From Bifidobacterium eulemuris (GTDB lineage Bacteria > Actinomycetota > Actinomycetes > Actinomycetales > Bifidobacteriaceae), in assembly GCF_014898155.1 (NCBI RefSeq), contig NZ_CP062938.1, forward strand, positions 868,001 through 932,000: 64,000 nt of DNA. The letters run 5' to 3'. This document shows, piece by piece, positions 46,520 through 56,519 of the stretch; the first letter of the stretch is position 1; each line of letters opens with the position of its first letter. A program made the translations under genes and the position numbers. The notes beneath the pieces were generated by a model that was given only the letters and a program-made list of their open reading frames with translations, was not told the origin of the DNA and searched no databases.

Positions 46520-47755
46520 ATGAGCAACACGATTTTTTCGACACCACTGAAAGAACGCCCGCTGTACATGGATCTTCTGACCAAAACCATCGACAACGGC
46601 GTGATCAAAGTGCTGACGGGGATGCGCCGATGCGGCAAATCCTCGTTGTTGGCACTGCTCGCGCAACATCTACTCAACACCGGAGTCGACGCCGACCATA
46701 TCATCAGCGCCAATTTCGAGTCCTCCGAATTCTTCGATATCGCCGATTATCGGGATCTGCACACGTGGGTCCGCGAGCGCATGCCGCATGACGACGAGCA
46801 TTACTATGTGCTGCTCGACGAGCCGCAAGGCATCGAGCATTGGGAGAAAGCCGTCAACGCGCTCCACGTCGACACGGATGCCGACATCTACCTGACCGGT
46901 TCGAACGCCTTCATGCTCTCCAGCCAACTCGGCACGTTGCTGTCAGGTCGGTATGAGGAAATCAACATCCATCCGCTTTCGTTCAAGGAGTTCATCGAAT
47001 ACACGCAGGAAAACGACCGTGACGCCGCATTCGAACGCTACATGCGATACGGCGGCCTTCCACCGGTCGTCGACCAAGGCACGGATGATCAACTCGCACG
47101 AACCATGCTGTCTGGCATCTACAACACCGTCGTCGTCAAAGACGTGTCCCAACATGTGCAGATACGCAACATGGCGGCATTCAACGACGTGGCGCGATTC
47201 CTGGCAGACACCACTGGGTCGAACGTATCCGTCTCAAAAATCGAAAACCGCCTGACCAGCGCCCACCGGAAAACCTCAGGCCCCACCGTGGAACGATACG
47301 TGCAGGGGCTGGTCGACGCGTTCCTGTTCACACGAGCCAGACGATACGACATCAAAGGCAGCGGCTATCTGCAAGGCGGCGAAAAGTACTATCCCGCCGA
47401 CCCCGGCATTCGCAATATGCTGCTCGACTTCCCCGCGACCGATTTCGGCTTCGCTTTGGAGAACATCGCGTGTAACGATCTGCTCACCCGTGGATTCAGC
47501 GTACGGGTCGGCAGACTGGACTCGCTCGAGGTCGATTTCCTCGCCTCACGCGGCACCGAAAAACTCGCCATCCAAGTCACCGCCAGCCTCACCGATACCA
47601 AAACACGCGACCGGGAATTTGAGCCATTACGCCGCCTCGCGGTCAAAGCCACGAACGAGCATATACAACGTGTCATCGTCACGTTCGACCGCATCGGCTT
47701 GGGTGAAGTCGATGGCATCGAAATCGTCAATGCCATCGACTGGCTTCTGCGATAA
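46520..47755 (+). CDS. AAA+ ATPase with DUF4143 (archaeal-type ATPase family)
   Basis: 411 aa. Walker A LTGMRRCGKSSLLALLAQHL, Walker B YYVLLDEPQGIEHWEKAVN, sensor DIYLTGSNAFMLSSQLG and LSGRYEEINIHPLSFKEF belong to the ATPase part; the C-terminal DUF4143 region has GFALENIACNDLLTRGFSV and EVDFLASRGTEKLAIQV, a PDDEXK-like core. The family is common in gut bacteria and often variable between strains; the function is not settled. Confidence 0.9.
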   Translation: MSNTIFSTPLKERPLYMDLLTKTIDNGVIKVLTGMRRCGKSSLLALLAQHLLNTGVDADHIISANFESSEFFDIADYRDLHTWVRERMPHDDEHYYVLLDEPQGIEHWEKAVNALHVDTDADIYLTGSNAFMLSSQLGTLLSGRYEEINIHPLSFKEFIEYTQENDRDAAFERYMRYGGLPPVVDQGTDDQLARTMLSGIYNTVVVKDVSQHVQIRNMAAFNDVARFLADTTGSNVSVSKIENRLTSAHRKTSGPTVERYVQGLVDAFLFTRARRYDIKGSGYLQGGEKYYPADPGIRNMLLDFPATDFGFALENIACNDLLTRGFSVRVGRLDSLEVDFLASRGTEKLAIQVTASLTDTKTRDREFEPLRRLAVKATNEHIQRVIVTFDRIGLGEVDGIEIVNAIDWLLR

Positions 47756-47758
47756 AAC

Positions 47759-47977
47759 TCATGCTCCGTCGATGAGAGGCGTGGGGGCGTTGGCTTGGGC
47801 GATGGCTTCGGCGTTGCGGCGGTCGGCTTCGGCGATGACGTCCTCATAGCCGGCGAGCGCGGCGAAGGGCATGAATTGGGCGGCGCGGTTGGCGCGTGGC
47901 ATCTGCGGGCGCCTCGGCGAGACGTGGTGCGGCAAATCGATGATGTCGTCGTAGCGGTGGGTTTCCTTGAGACTCAT
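47759..47977 (-). CDS. YolD-like protein (72 aa)
   Basis: YDDIIDLPHHVSPRRPQMPR, then RAAQFMPFAALAGYEDVIAE is the YolD-like signature. These small proteins are encoded next to Y-family polymerases in many Gram-positives, as here (four-base overlap), and belong to the UV-damage/SOS response. Confidence 0.85.
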   Translation of the reverse strand: MSLKETHRYDDIIDLPHHVSPRRPQMPRANRAAQFMPFAALAGYEDVIAEADRRNAEAIAQANAPTPLIDGA

Positions 47978-49728
47978 GCGGCATGGCCTCCGATCTGGCG
48001 GTTGCGTTGCAGTCCGGTCGCGCCGGGCTCGAGATTCATGCCTTTGATGACGGAGCCGCGTCCGAATTTGTGCGTGATGTCGACGATGGCGCGCTGCACC
48101 TCCGTTTCGGCTGCTTCATTGCGCTCGGTCGCGTCATACGCGTTGCCGCAGTCCGATATCCGGCGCGACGAACCGTTTCCCGCATGCACCATACGCCGCC
48201 TTGACTCCAGCTCCGGTTCCAGCCCCAACTCCGATGCGACGCCATCGGATACCATACCGCCCGCCGTGCGCCCATGGTCGAAATTCGCAGCCGCATCATC
48301 ACTCGCATCGAAGAGATCCGGCTGCTCGTAGGATGTCGCGGCGGCCGCATCCGCCTCGGACCGCGTCGCCAATCCGGCGGCCACCACGGTGACACGCCGC
48401 ACCAGCAGCGACGGGTCGACGATGCGGTCGTAGAGCGCCATCATCGCCTCGCGGATACGCGTGGACGAGGCGGTGTGCCCTCCCAGATCACACGAGCTGT
48501 TCGCCGGCTTGGGCACGCGCCGCCCGTAATGGTCCACAGCGACGGGACCTCGATATTCACTGGCCGGCGTTTTCGGTTTGACCGGCCCGCATTCGGCTTT
48601 GGCCGGGTCGAGACTGCTGATGTCGTATCCCACCATCAGTCCTAAATTCCGGGCCACCAATCCTTTGCCGACCAGATCCAGCGAGACCGCGTCAGCCATC
48701 TCGCGCACAATCAGCCGTGCCGTATCGAAATCCGCCGGACCTTGCAGCACCTGTCCGGAGCTGATGGAATGCCCTTCAGGCTTGTATGCCTTGATATCGG
48801 CCATCGTGCACGACTCCCAGCCCCACGCGTGGTCGATCAGCAGCTCCGCGTTCACGCCGAACAGTCGATACAGCAGATCCTCGTTGTGATAGTCGGAGGC
48901 GCGGCCGAGCGAGCAACGGGCGATATCGCCCATGGTGTCGAGTCCGTGCGCGGCGAGTTTTTTCGCGTATCCTCGCCCAACCCGCCAAAAGTCGGTGATC
49001 GGGCGATGCTCCCACAACAGCCGCCGGTACGACATCTCGTCGAGTTCGGCCACGCGCACGCCCTGCTCGTCGGCCGCCACATGCTTGGCCACGATATCCA
49101 TGGCGACCTTCGCCAAATACAGGTTCGTGCCGATGCCCGCGGTGGCGGTGATGCCGGTGGTTTCGGCGATGTCGCGCACGATCACGGTGGCGAGCTCATG
49201 CGGGGTCATCTTCAACGCGCGTAGATACGGCGTCGCGTCGACGAACACCTCGTCGATCGAATACACATGGATATGTTCGGGCGCCGCGTATTTGAGATAC
49301 ACACCGTAGATACGCGCGCTGTGGTCGAGATAACGCGACATACGCGGCTTGGCGGCGATGAAGTCCACCGCGAGTTCGGGATGCGAAGCCAGCTCGCCGG
49401 CATCGGTGGACGAGCCCACAAAGCGACGCCCCGGCGCGCGCAACCGACGCTCCGCGTTGACCTCGCGGATCCTCTGTTCGACTTCGAACAGCCGCGCGCG
49501 CCCCGGCAGACCATACTCCTTCAGCGACGGGGAAACCGCCAAACAGATGGTTTTCGACGTACGCTCCCGGTCCGCCACCACCAGATGTGTGGTCAGCGGG
49601 TCGCGCCCAAGATCCTGGCATTCCACAGAGGCATAGAAGGATTTGAGATCGATGGCGATATACGCACGCGCGTCTTTAGTGAGCGTCCCACCGCCAACAA
49701 CACTTCCAGCATCGCCCGCGCCGCACAT
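47974..49728 (-). CDS. Y-family DNA polymerase (UvrX/ImuB-like)
   Basis: 584 aa. YIAIDLKSFYASVECQDLGR holds the first catalytic Asp and steric-gate region; HVYSIDEVFVDATPYLRAL the DE pair; GITATAGIGTNLYLAKVAMD and the helix-hairpin-helix GRGYAKKLAAHGLDTMGDIA follow. The 584 aa length includes a long C-terminal tail. Start MCGAGDAG at 49728 has AGGAGG at six bases; longer frames overlap the purF promoter. Translesion synthesis, partnered with the YolD-like gene. No LexA box was confidently seen. Confidence 0.9.
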   Translation of the reverse strand: MCGAGDAGSVVGGGTLTKDARAYIAIDLKSFYASVECQDLGRDPLTTHLVVADRERTSKTICLAVSPSLKEYGLPGRARLFEVEQRIREVNAERRLRAPGRRFVGSSTDAGELASHPELAVDFIAAKPRMSRYLDHSARIYGVYLKYAAPEHIHVYSIDEVFVDATPYLRALKMTPHELATVIVRDIAETTGITATAGIGTNLYLAKVAMDIVAKHVAADEQGVRVAELDEMSYRRLLWEHRPITDFWRVGRGYAKKLAAHGLDTMGDIARCSLGRASDYHNEDLLYRLFGVNAELLIDHAWGWESCTMADIKAYKPEGHSISSGQVLQGPADFDTARLIVREMADAVSLDLVGKGLVARNLGLMVGYDISSLDPAKAECGPVKPKTPASEYRGPVAVDHYGRRVPKPANSSCDLGGHTASSTRIREAMMALYDRIVDPSLLVRRVTVVAAGLATRSEADAAAATSYEQPDLFDASDDAAANFDHGRTAGGMVSDGVASELGLEPELESRRRMVHAGNGSSRRISDCGNAYDATERNEAAETEVQRAIVDITHKFGRGSVIKGMNLEPGATGLQRNRQIGGHAA

Positions 49729-49963
49729 CATCCACCTCCTTTCACCCCGCTTCTTCGTATCCGGTGCCCAACACCATACCACAGCAGTCGAACATTTGTT
49801 CGACGGTCGCATTCCAGGCGAGCCTCCCAACGAAAACATGCGGCCGCACGCACGCCCATCGACCTGCGCACCCCGTGTTGTTAGCCCCGATTGGTAAGGT
49901 GATGGGGTATCGAACAGGCGGTACTTCTTACAACTTTCACCACACGGAAGGAAGTCGCTGGGC

Positions 49964-51496
49964 ATGTCTGCTGAGCTCGAAGATATCCACGAGGAATGCG
50001 GCATTTTCGGCGTCTGGGGGCACCCGGACGCGTCCCGTCTCACCTATTTCGGCCTGCACGCGCTGCAGCACCGCGGCCAGGAGGGCGCGGGCATCGTCTC
50101 CAACGACAACGGCACGCTGATCGGCCACCGCGGCCTGGGACTGCTGACCCAGGTGTTCGCCGACGAACGCCAGATCCAGCGCCTCAAGGGCGACAAGGCC
50201 ATCGGCCATGTGCGCTACGCCACCGCCGGTTCCGGCACCACCGATAACATCCAGCCGTTCATCTTCCGCTTCCATGACGGCGATGTGGCCCTGTGCCACA
50301 ACGGCAACCTCACCAACTGCCCGTCGCTGCGCCGCAAGCTGGAGGACGAGGGCGCGATCTTCCACTCGAATTCCGACACCGAAGTGCTGATGCATCTCAT
50401 CCGCCGCTCCGACAAGCCGACCTTCATGGACAAGCTCAAGGAGGCGCTCAACACCGTGCACGGCGGCTTCGCCTACCTGCTGATGACCAACGACGCGATG
50501 ATCGGCGCGCTCGACCCGAACGGCTTCCGCCCGTTGAGCCTGGGCAAGATGAAGAACGGCGCCTACGTACTCGCCTCCGAGACCTGCGCGCTCGACGTGG
50601 TCGGCGCCGAACTCGTGCGCGACATCCGTCCCGGCGAGATCGTGGTGGTCAACGAGCACGGCTACAAAATCGTGCAGTACACGAACGAGACCCAGCTGGC
50701 GATCTGCTCGATGGAGTTCATCTACTTCGCCCGCCCCGATTCGAATATCTACGGCGTCAACGTACATTCCGCACGCAAGCGCATGGGTGCCCGTCTCGCC
50801 GCCGAGTCGCCGGTCGAGGCCGATATGGTGGTCGGCGTGCCGAACTCCTCCCTCTCCGCCGCATCCGGCTATTCGGAGGCGTCCGGCCTGCCCAACGAGA
50901 TGGGCCTGATCAAAAACCAGTATGTGGCCCGCACCTTCATCCAGCCCACGCAGGAGCTGCGCGAGCAGGGCGTGCGCATGAAGCTCTCCGCCGTGCGCGG
51001 CGTGGTCAAAGGCAAGCGCGTGATCGTGATCGACGATTCCATCGTGCGCGGCACCACCTCACGCCGCATCGTGCAGCTGCTCAAAGAGGCGGGCGCGGCC
51101 GAGGTGCATATGCGCATCAGCTCCCCGCCGCTCAAATACCCCTGCTTCTACGGCATCGACATCTCCACCACCAAGGAGCTGATCGCCAGCAAGCAGAGCG
51201 TGGAGGAGATCCGCGACTTCATCGGCGCCGACTCGCTCGCCTTCCTTTCGCTCGACGGACTGGTCGAATCAATCGGACTGAACGCGGCCGCGCCCTACGG
51301 CGGATTGTGCGTCGCCTACTTCAACGGCGACTACCCCACCGCGCTGGACGACTACGAACAGGATTTCCTCGCGTCGGTCACCCCGGAGGACCGCGTGCGC
51401 CTACCCCGCTTCGCGCTCGACGACAGCGAGTACGAGGGCAACGAATACTCCTGCCAGAAGGGTCTCAAGCCCGGCGAATGGCAGCCGAAACTCTAA
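49964..51496 (+). CDS. purF: Amidophosphoribosyltransferase
   Basis: 510 aa. Short propeptide [11 protein letters not shown] then the catalytic Cys of CGIFGVWGH (N-terminal nucleophile glutaminase). PRTase signature [20 protein letters not shown]. First committed step of purine synthesis. Followed by purM and purD at 54- and 25-bp gaps, one operon. Confidence 0.97.
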   Translation: MSAELEDIHEECGIFGVWGHPDASRLTYFGLHALQHRGQEGAGIVSNDNGTLIGHRGLGLLTQVFADERQIQRLKGDKAIGHVRYATAGSGTTDNIQPFIFRFHDGDVALCHNGNLTNCPSLRRKLEDEGAIFHSNSDTEVLMHLIRRSDKPTFMDKLKEALNTVHGGFAYLLMTNDAMIGALDPNGFRPLSLGKMKNGAYVLASETCALDVVGAELVRDIRPGEIVVVNEHGYKIVQYTNETQLAICSMEFIYFARPDSNIYGVNVHSARKRMGARLAAESPVEADMVVGVPNSSLSAASGYSEASGLPNEMGLIKNQYVARTFIQPTQELREQGVRMKLSAVRGVVKGKRVIVIDDSIVRGTTSRRIVQLLKEAGAAEVHMRISSPPLKYPCFYGIDISTTKELIASKQSVEEIRDFIGADSLAFLSLDGLVESIGLNAAAPYGGLCVAYFNGDYPTALDDYEQDFLASVTPEDRVRLPRFALDDSEYEGNEYSCQKGLKPGEWQPKL

Positions 51497-51550
51497 CCGA
51501 CATCACATCCGTCCAAATCCATATGAAGAAGCACCAAGAAAGGTCTGCCA

Positions 51551-52585
51551 ATGCCCAAAGCATATGAGAACGCTGGAGTCAGCGTCGAAGCCGGCTATGA
51601 AGTCGTCAAACGAATCAAGTCGCATGTGGCCCGCACCGACCGCCCGGGCGTGGTGGGCGGCATCGGCGGCTTCGGAGGCCTGTTCGATCTCGCCTCGCTC
51701 GGCTATAAGGAACCGGTGCTGATCTCCGGCACCGACGGCGTGGGCACCAAGCTGATGGTGGCCAAGATGGCCGGCAAGCACAACACCATTGGCATCGACT
51801 GCGTGGCCATGTGCGTCAACGACATCGCCGCACAGGGCGCAGAACCGTTGTTCTTCCTTGATTACATCGCTTGCGGCAAGAACGATCCGGCACTGCTGGA
51901 GCAGGTGGTGGCCGGTGTGGCCGACGGCTGCGTTCAGGCCGGCTCCGGTCTGATCGGCGGCGAAACCGCCGAAATGCCGGGCATGTACGACGAGGACGAA
52001 TACGATCTGGCCGGCTTCGCGGTCGGCGTGGCCGAGAAGTCCGCCATCGTGGACGGATCGATCATCGCCCAGGGCGACGTGCTGATCGGACTGCCCTCCT
52101 CCGGCGTGCATTCCAACGGCTTCTCCTTGGTGCGCAAGGCCCTGTTCGAGCAGGCCGGCTACACCGTGGACACCGAGCTGGACGCGCTGGGCGGCGCCAA
52201 ACTCGGCGACGTGCTGCTCACCCCCACCACGATCTACGTCAAGGCGTTGAAGCCCCTGTTCGCCGCAGGCGTGGTCAAGGGCGTCGCGCATATCACCGGC
52301 GGCGGCTTCATCGAGAACATCCCGCGTATGATCCCCGACGGTCTCGCCGCGCGCATCCAGCTCGGCTCGTGGCCCGTGCTGCCGATTTTCGACGTACTGG
52401 AGCAGGCCGGCGAAATCGACCATATGGAGATGTTCAACATCTTCAATATGGGTGTGGGCATGGTGCTGGCCGTGGACGCGGCCCGCGCCGACGAGACGCT
52501 CGCCCTGCTTGAGGCCAACGGCGAGGCGGCCTATAGGATCGGCGAGATCGTCGCCAAAGCCAACGACGACGTGGAACTCGTCTGA
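51551..52585 (+). CDS. purM: AIR synthetase
   Basis: 344 aa. [59 protein letters not shown] and [11 protein letters not shown] match PurM throughout. Closes the imidazole ring from FGAM. Preceded by AAGAAAGG. Confidence 0.97.
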   Translation: MPKAYENAGVSVEAGYEVVKRIKSHVARTDRPGVVGGIGGFGGLFDLASLGYKEPVLISGTDGVGTKLMVAKMAGKHNTIGIDCVAMCVNDIAAQGAEPLFFLDYIACGKNDPALLEQVVAGVADGCVQAGSGLIGGETAEMPGMYDEDEYDLAGFAVGVAEKSAIVDGSIIAQGDVLIGLPSSGVHSNGFSLVRKALFEQAGYTVDTELDALGGAKLGDVLLTPTTIYVKALKPLFAAGVVKGVAHITGGGFIENIPRMIPDGLAARIQLGSWPVLPIFDVLEQAGEIDHMEMFNIFNMGVGMVLAVDAARADETLALLEANGEAAYRIGEIVAKANDDVELV

Positions 52586-52610
52586 CATCCCCTTGAAAGG
52601 AAACACAGCT

Positions 52611-53873
52611 ATGAAGGTTCTGGTCATTGGTTCCGGCGCGCGCGAGCACGCCATCGCCCATGCGCTGCTGCGCGGTGGCTCCGTCGACGAGGTGACCGTC
52701 GCTCCCGGCAATCCGGGCATGGAGCTCGACGGCATCAACACCACCTCGCTGAACGCCTCCAACCATGCGGCGCTGATCGACTTCGTGCAGAAGAACGACT
52801 ACGACTGGGTGTTCGTCGGCCCTGAGGTGCCGCTGATCGAGGGCATCGTCGATGCCTTCGCCGAGGCCGGCATCAAGGCGTTCGGCCCGAGCAAGGCCGC
52901 CGCCCAGATCGAGGGGTCGAAGGACTTCGCCAAGAAGCTGATGGCCCGCCACGACATTCCGACCGCGCAGTACCGCACCTTCGACGAGCTGGAGCCCGCC
53001 AAGCGCTACGTGGCCGAGCAGGGCGCGCCGATTGTGATCAAGGCCGATGGCCTGGCCGCCGGCAAGGGCGTGACCGTGGCCATGGATATCGACACCGCGA
53101 ACGCCGCGTTGGAGGATATCTTCGTGGACCACCGCTTCGGTGCCGCCGGCGCGAAGGTAGTGATCGAGGAGTTCCTGGAGGGTCAGGAATTCTCACTGAT
53201 GAGCTTTGTGAACGGCACCGACTTCTGGCCCATGCCGATTTCGCAGGATCACAAGCGCGCCTACGACAACGACGAGGGCCCGAACACGGGCGGCATGGGC
53301 GCGTACAGCCCGGTGCCGCAGATCGGCCAGGATGTGGTCGACGCCGCGATCGAGACCATCGTGCGCCCCACCGTCCAGGCCATGGCCGACGAGGGCACGC
53401 CGTTCACCGGCATTCTCTACGCCGGTCTGATCGCCACCGCCGACGGCCCGAAGGTGATCGAGTTCAACGCCCGCTTCGGCGACCCCGAAACCGAGGTCGT
53501 GCTGCCGAAGCTCACCTCCGATCTGGGCGAAGGCATCTGGACGCTGCTGAACGGAGGCGCTCCCGAATTCACGTGGGACGACCAGCGCGCGACGCTGGGC
53601 GTGGTGCTCGCTGCCGAGGGGTATCCGGTGAATGTGGTCAAGGGCGCGCCCATCCCCGAAATCACCGTGGACGAGGATTCCCACGTGTATTACGCGGGCG
53701 TGGCCAACAGCCCGGACGGCCTGATCGCCTCCTCCGGCCGCGTGCTGCTGGTGGAGACCACCGCCGATAACATCAAGGCGGCGCAGGACAAGGTCTACGC
53801 GATTATCGATCCGCTGGTCACCGACGGCATGTTCTACCGCCATGATATCGGTGCCAAAGCGCTGAACGCCTGA
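52611..53873 (+). CDS. purD: Phosphoribosylamine-glycine ligase
   Basis: 420 aa ATP-grasp enzyme. VLVIGSGAREHAIAHALLRG start, IVIKADGLAAGKGVTVAMDI, NTGGMGAYSPVPQIGQ and VIEFNARFGDPETEVVLPKL signatures. ATG with GAAAGG; an upstream in-frame start lies within purM and is rejected. Confidence 0.97.
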   Translation: MKVLVIGSGAREHAIAHALLRGGSVDEVTVAPGNPGMELDGINTTSLNASNHAALIDFVQKNDYDWVFVGPEVPLIEGIVDAFAEAGIKAFGPSKAAAQIEGSKDFAKKLMARHDIPTAQYRTFDELEPAKRYVAEQGAPIVIKADGLAAGKGVTVAMDIDTANAALEDIFVDHRFGAAGAKVVIEEFLEGQEFSLMSFVNGTDFWPMPISQDHKRAYDNDEGPNTGGMGAYSPVPQIGQDVVDAAIETIVRPTVQAMADEGTPFTGILYAGLIATADGPKVIEFNARFGDPETEVVLPKLTSDLGEGIWTLLNGGAPEFTWDDQRATLGVVLAAEGYPVNVVKGAPIPEITVDEDSHVYYAGVANSPDGLIASSGRVLLVETTADNIKAAQDKVYAIIDPLVTDGMFYRHDIGAKALNA

Positions 53874-53892
53874 CCGCTCCTCTACCAGTCCT

Positions 53893-53942
53893 ATCCCCCT
53901 TTGTCCGCAAGCGTGCGCGCGTGCGAACAAAGGGGGATTATC
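53893..53942. terminator. Terminator after purF-purM-purD
   Basis: ATCCCCCTTTGT and ACAAAGGGGGAT pair over 12 bases; the 22-base loop itself has CGCAAGCGTGCG-like pairing. T-rich on both sides, so it can serve the leftward aldehyde dehydrogenase gene too. Bases 53943-54069 hold nothing further recognised. Confidence 0.7.
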
Positions 53943-54069
53943 AATGCCGACGGTTTTCCCTCCCCTCACTCCCCCATCCTCGCCGTGCATCACAGTCACG
54001 ACGGTCGTGACGGCCGCAGCGGTTGGTTCCCAGGTATGGTCCGAACGCGTCGGCGGAGAGGACCGGCCG

Positions 54070-55449
54070 CTAGCTGAGCTTGGCGACGATGCGGATCAGC
54101 GCCTGACGCAGCGTGGTGAACGGCGGATAGACCACCTGCAGGGTGTCGGGGAACTGCGGCTTGTCGACCACGGTTTTGACATGGCTGAACACCTTGAATC
54201 CCTCCTTGCCGTGGTAGGCGCCTATGCCGGAGCCACCCACGCCGCCGAAGGGCAGCCGGCTGGAGATGAGGTGGCCGAGCGGAATCGCATATCCCAACGC
54301 GCCCGAACTGGTGTCGCGTTCGAACCGCTTCCGGGTCTCGACGTCGCGGGAGAACACGTAGGCCGCCAGAGGACGGCTGCGCTCGTTGATGAAATCGATG
54401 GCGGCGTCGGCGTCGCGCACCACAAGAATCGGCAGAATCGGACCGAAAATCTCCTCACGCATCACCGGCGCATCGGGCGAGGTGCCAAACAGCACCGTGG
54501 GCGCGATATACCGGTCGGCACGGTCGGTCTGGCCTCCGCAGACCAACCTCCCGCCATCCGCCAGCAGTCCGGTTAGACGGTCGAAATGACGCTCGTTGAC
54601 GATACGCGCGAAATCCGAGGATTGGCGCGGGTCGTCGCCGTAGAACTCCGTGACGGCGAGGGCGATGCGGTCGGCGAGCATCTGGGCGATGTCCGGCGTG
54701 GCCAGCACATAGTCCGGGGCCACGCAGGTCTGGCCCGCATTGGTGAACTTGCCCCAGGCGATGCGGCGCGCGGCGGTGTTGAGATTCACCGTATGGTCCA
54801 CGAAACACGGCGACTTGCCGCCCAATTCCAGTGTGACCGGCGTCAGATGCTTCGCCGCGGCCTCCATGACGATTTTGCCGACGCGGCCGCCGCCGGTATA
54901 GAAGATATGGTCGAAGGGCTTCTCCAGCAGCGCGGTCGTCTCCTCAGGACCGCCCTCCACCACGGCGAAGGCGTCGGGATCAAGATAGCGGGCGACCAGT
55001 TCCGCCAGCAGATGCGAGATCGTGGGCGATAGCTCCGAAGGCTTGAGACAGACGGCGTTGCCGGCCGCGATCGCGTCGACCATCGGCTCCAGGCTTAACA
55101 GCACCGGATAGTTCCACGGGGAGATGACCAGCGCCACGCCTTTCGGTTCGGCGAGCGTCCAACCGAACGCCGGCTGCAGCAGCCAGTGTATGGGCTTGGG
55201 ATGGCGGGAGGACCACATGCCCATGCGGCGGCGCACGAAACGCGCCTCATCCATCACCAGATCGATCTCCATCAGCAGCGTTTCGGACGCCGGTTTGCCG
55301 AGGTCGGCACGCACCGCCTCGATGATCTCCGGCTTGTTCTCGGCGAGCATGCGGCGCATCGCGTCGAGCTGGGACCGCCGCCACGACAACGGCTTGGTGC
55401 GGCCGGACCGGAACGTGCGCTGGAGGCGGGAGAAGATGTCGTGGGTCAT
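54070..55449 (-). CDS. Aldehyde dehydrogenase, ALDH3-like
   Basis: 459 aa. VTLELGGKSPCFVDHT supplies the active-site Glu, NAGQTCVAPDYVL the nucleophile Cys, and LPFGGVGGSGIGAYHGKEG with the FKVFSHVKTVVDKP end is the class 3 (fatty/long-chain aldehyde) type. C-terminal hydrophobic segment is short. Thirty-five bases after an SDR gene, so the pair may interconvert alcohols or ketones, aldehydes and acids; substrate unknown. Confidence 0.92.
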   Translation of the reverse strand: MTHDIFSRLQRTFRSGRTKPLSWRRSQLDAMRRMLAENKPEIIEAVRADLGKPASETLLMEIDLVMDEARFVRRRMGMWSSRHPKPIHWLLQPAFGWTLAEPKGVALVISPWNYPVLLSLEPMVDAIAAGNAVCLKPSELSPTISHLLAELVARYLDPDAFAVVEGGPEETTALLEKPFDHIFYTGGGRVGKIVMEAAAKHLTPVTLELGGKSPCFVDHTVNLNTAARRIAWGKFTNAGQTCVAPDYVLATPDIAQMLADRIALAVTEFYGDDPRQSSDFARIVNERHFDRLTGLLADGGRLVCGGQTDRADRYIAPTVLFGTSPDAPVMREEIFGPILPILVVRDADAAIDFINERSRPLAAYVFSRDVETRKRFERDTSSGALGYAIPLGHLISSRLPFGGVGGSGIGAYHGKEGFKVFSHVKTVVDKPQFPDTLQVVYPPFTTLRQALIRIVAKLS

Positions 55450-55484
55450 GATGCTCCTTTGCTGGCTGGCCGATTGTGTGCGTT

Positions 55485-56336
55485 CTAACGACGGCCGGTG
55501 AAGTGGTCCATGCCTTCGTTGAGTCCGAAGAAGCCATAGATCGGATCGGCGATCTTCGGCGGCAGTGCGGCCACCACGCCGGCCACGGCGGCGAACGGCG
55601 GCATGATGAGGCGCTCGCGTCCCTTGGCCACGGCCTCGACGATGCGGTCGGCCACCGCCTGTTCCTTGAGGATCGGCAGCAGCAGCGGGAATTTGGTGGT
55701 CACGCCGTCGAACATGCCGGTGTCGATGTAATACGGGCAGACGGTAAGCGTTTTGATATGCGAACCGGCTTTTTTCAGTTCGCTGCGCAGCGAGTTGGTG
55801 AAGCCGACCGCGGCGAATTTGCTGGCCGCGTAGTCGGTCTGCTTCGCCACCGCGACGATGCCGGCGGCGGAGGCCACGGTGACGACCGCGGCGCGGCGGT
55901 GCCGTTTGAGCTCGGGAAGGAGGGCCTTAGTGGTCCAGAACAGGCTCAGCGTGTTGACCTCGAAGGTGCGGCGGACCTGCGCTTCGGAAAGCTCCTCGAA
56001 CGGCGCGCCGGACACGATGCCGGCGTTGTTGATCAGCACGTTCACCTTGCCGAGCGTATCGATGGTCGCGGCGGCGGCTCGCCGCACGGCCGCCGGATCG
56101 GTGACGTCCACGGTGAACGCCGCGGCGCGCGGCCATGCACCGGTTTTCGAGCCGATGACGGCCATCGCCCGCTCTTCCGCCAAACGCGCGGTCTCCTCGG
56201 CCGCTGCGGCGTTGATATCCCACACCGCGACGCGACCACCCTCCTGAACGATTTTCAGCGCCATCAGACGGCCGATGCCCGAACCGGCACCGGTGACCAC
56301 CACACTTGCGCCTTCGTAATACTGATGCGTGGACAT
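55485..56336 (-). CDS. Short-chain dehydrogenase/reductase
   Basis: 283 aa. VVVTGAGSGIGRLMALKIV (NAD(P) loop), NVLINNAGIVSGAP, catalytic Ser in VTVASAAGIVAVAKQ and YAASKFAAVGFTNSLRSEL with Tyr-x3-Lys. Classical SDR of about 280 aa with a C-terminal hydrophobic extension (MPPFAAVAGVVAALPPKIAD), possibly membrane-associated and lipid-active. Start MSTHQYYEG has AAAGGAG upstream. Confidence 0.92.
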   Translation of the reverse strand: MSTHQYYEGASVVVTGAGSGIGRLMALKIVQEGGRVAVWDINAAAAEETARLAEERAMAVIGSKTGAWPRAAAFTVDVTDPAAVRRAAAATIDTLGKVNVLINNAGIVSGAPFEELSEAQVRRTFEVNTLSLFWTTKALLPELKRHRRAAVVTVASAAGIVAVAKQTDYAASKFAAVGFTNSLRSELKKAGSHIKTLTVCPYYIDTGMFDGVTTKFPLLLPILKEQAVADRIVEAVAKGRERLIMPPFAAVAGVVAALPPKIADPIYGFFGLNEGMDHFTGRR

Positions 56337-56447
56337 GGAACGCTCCTTTCGCCGTGCGTTCCAGTGTAATGCCGCCACACGAGAATATTGACGGGTGTGT
56401 TCGCTTCGTCAACCATATCGATGTGCAGCGTACGGTACGGAACACCT

Positions 56448-56508
56448 GCGACGCATATGGCGGGACCTGCGAACCATTCCGGCCGCAGGCCCCGCCATAT
56501 TCGTCGCG
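56448..56508. terminator. Long imperfect hairpin between SDR and LtaS-like genes
   Basis: GCGACG, ATGGCGGG and CCTGCG on one side pair with CGCAGG, CCCGCCAT and CGTCGC on the other, with two small mismatches and a 12-base loop. About 24 paired bases, lying 11 bases after the stop of the LtaS-like gene. Acts as its terminator. Confidence 0.7.
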
Positions 56509-56519
56509 ATCATGCCGCG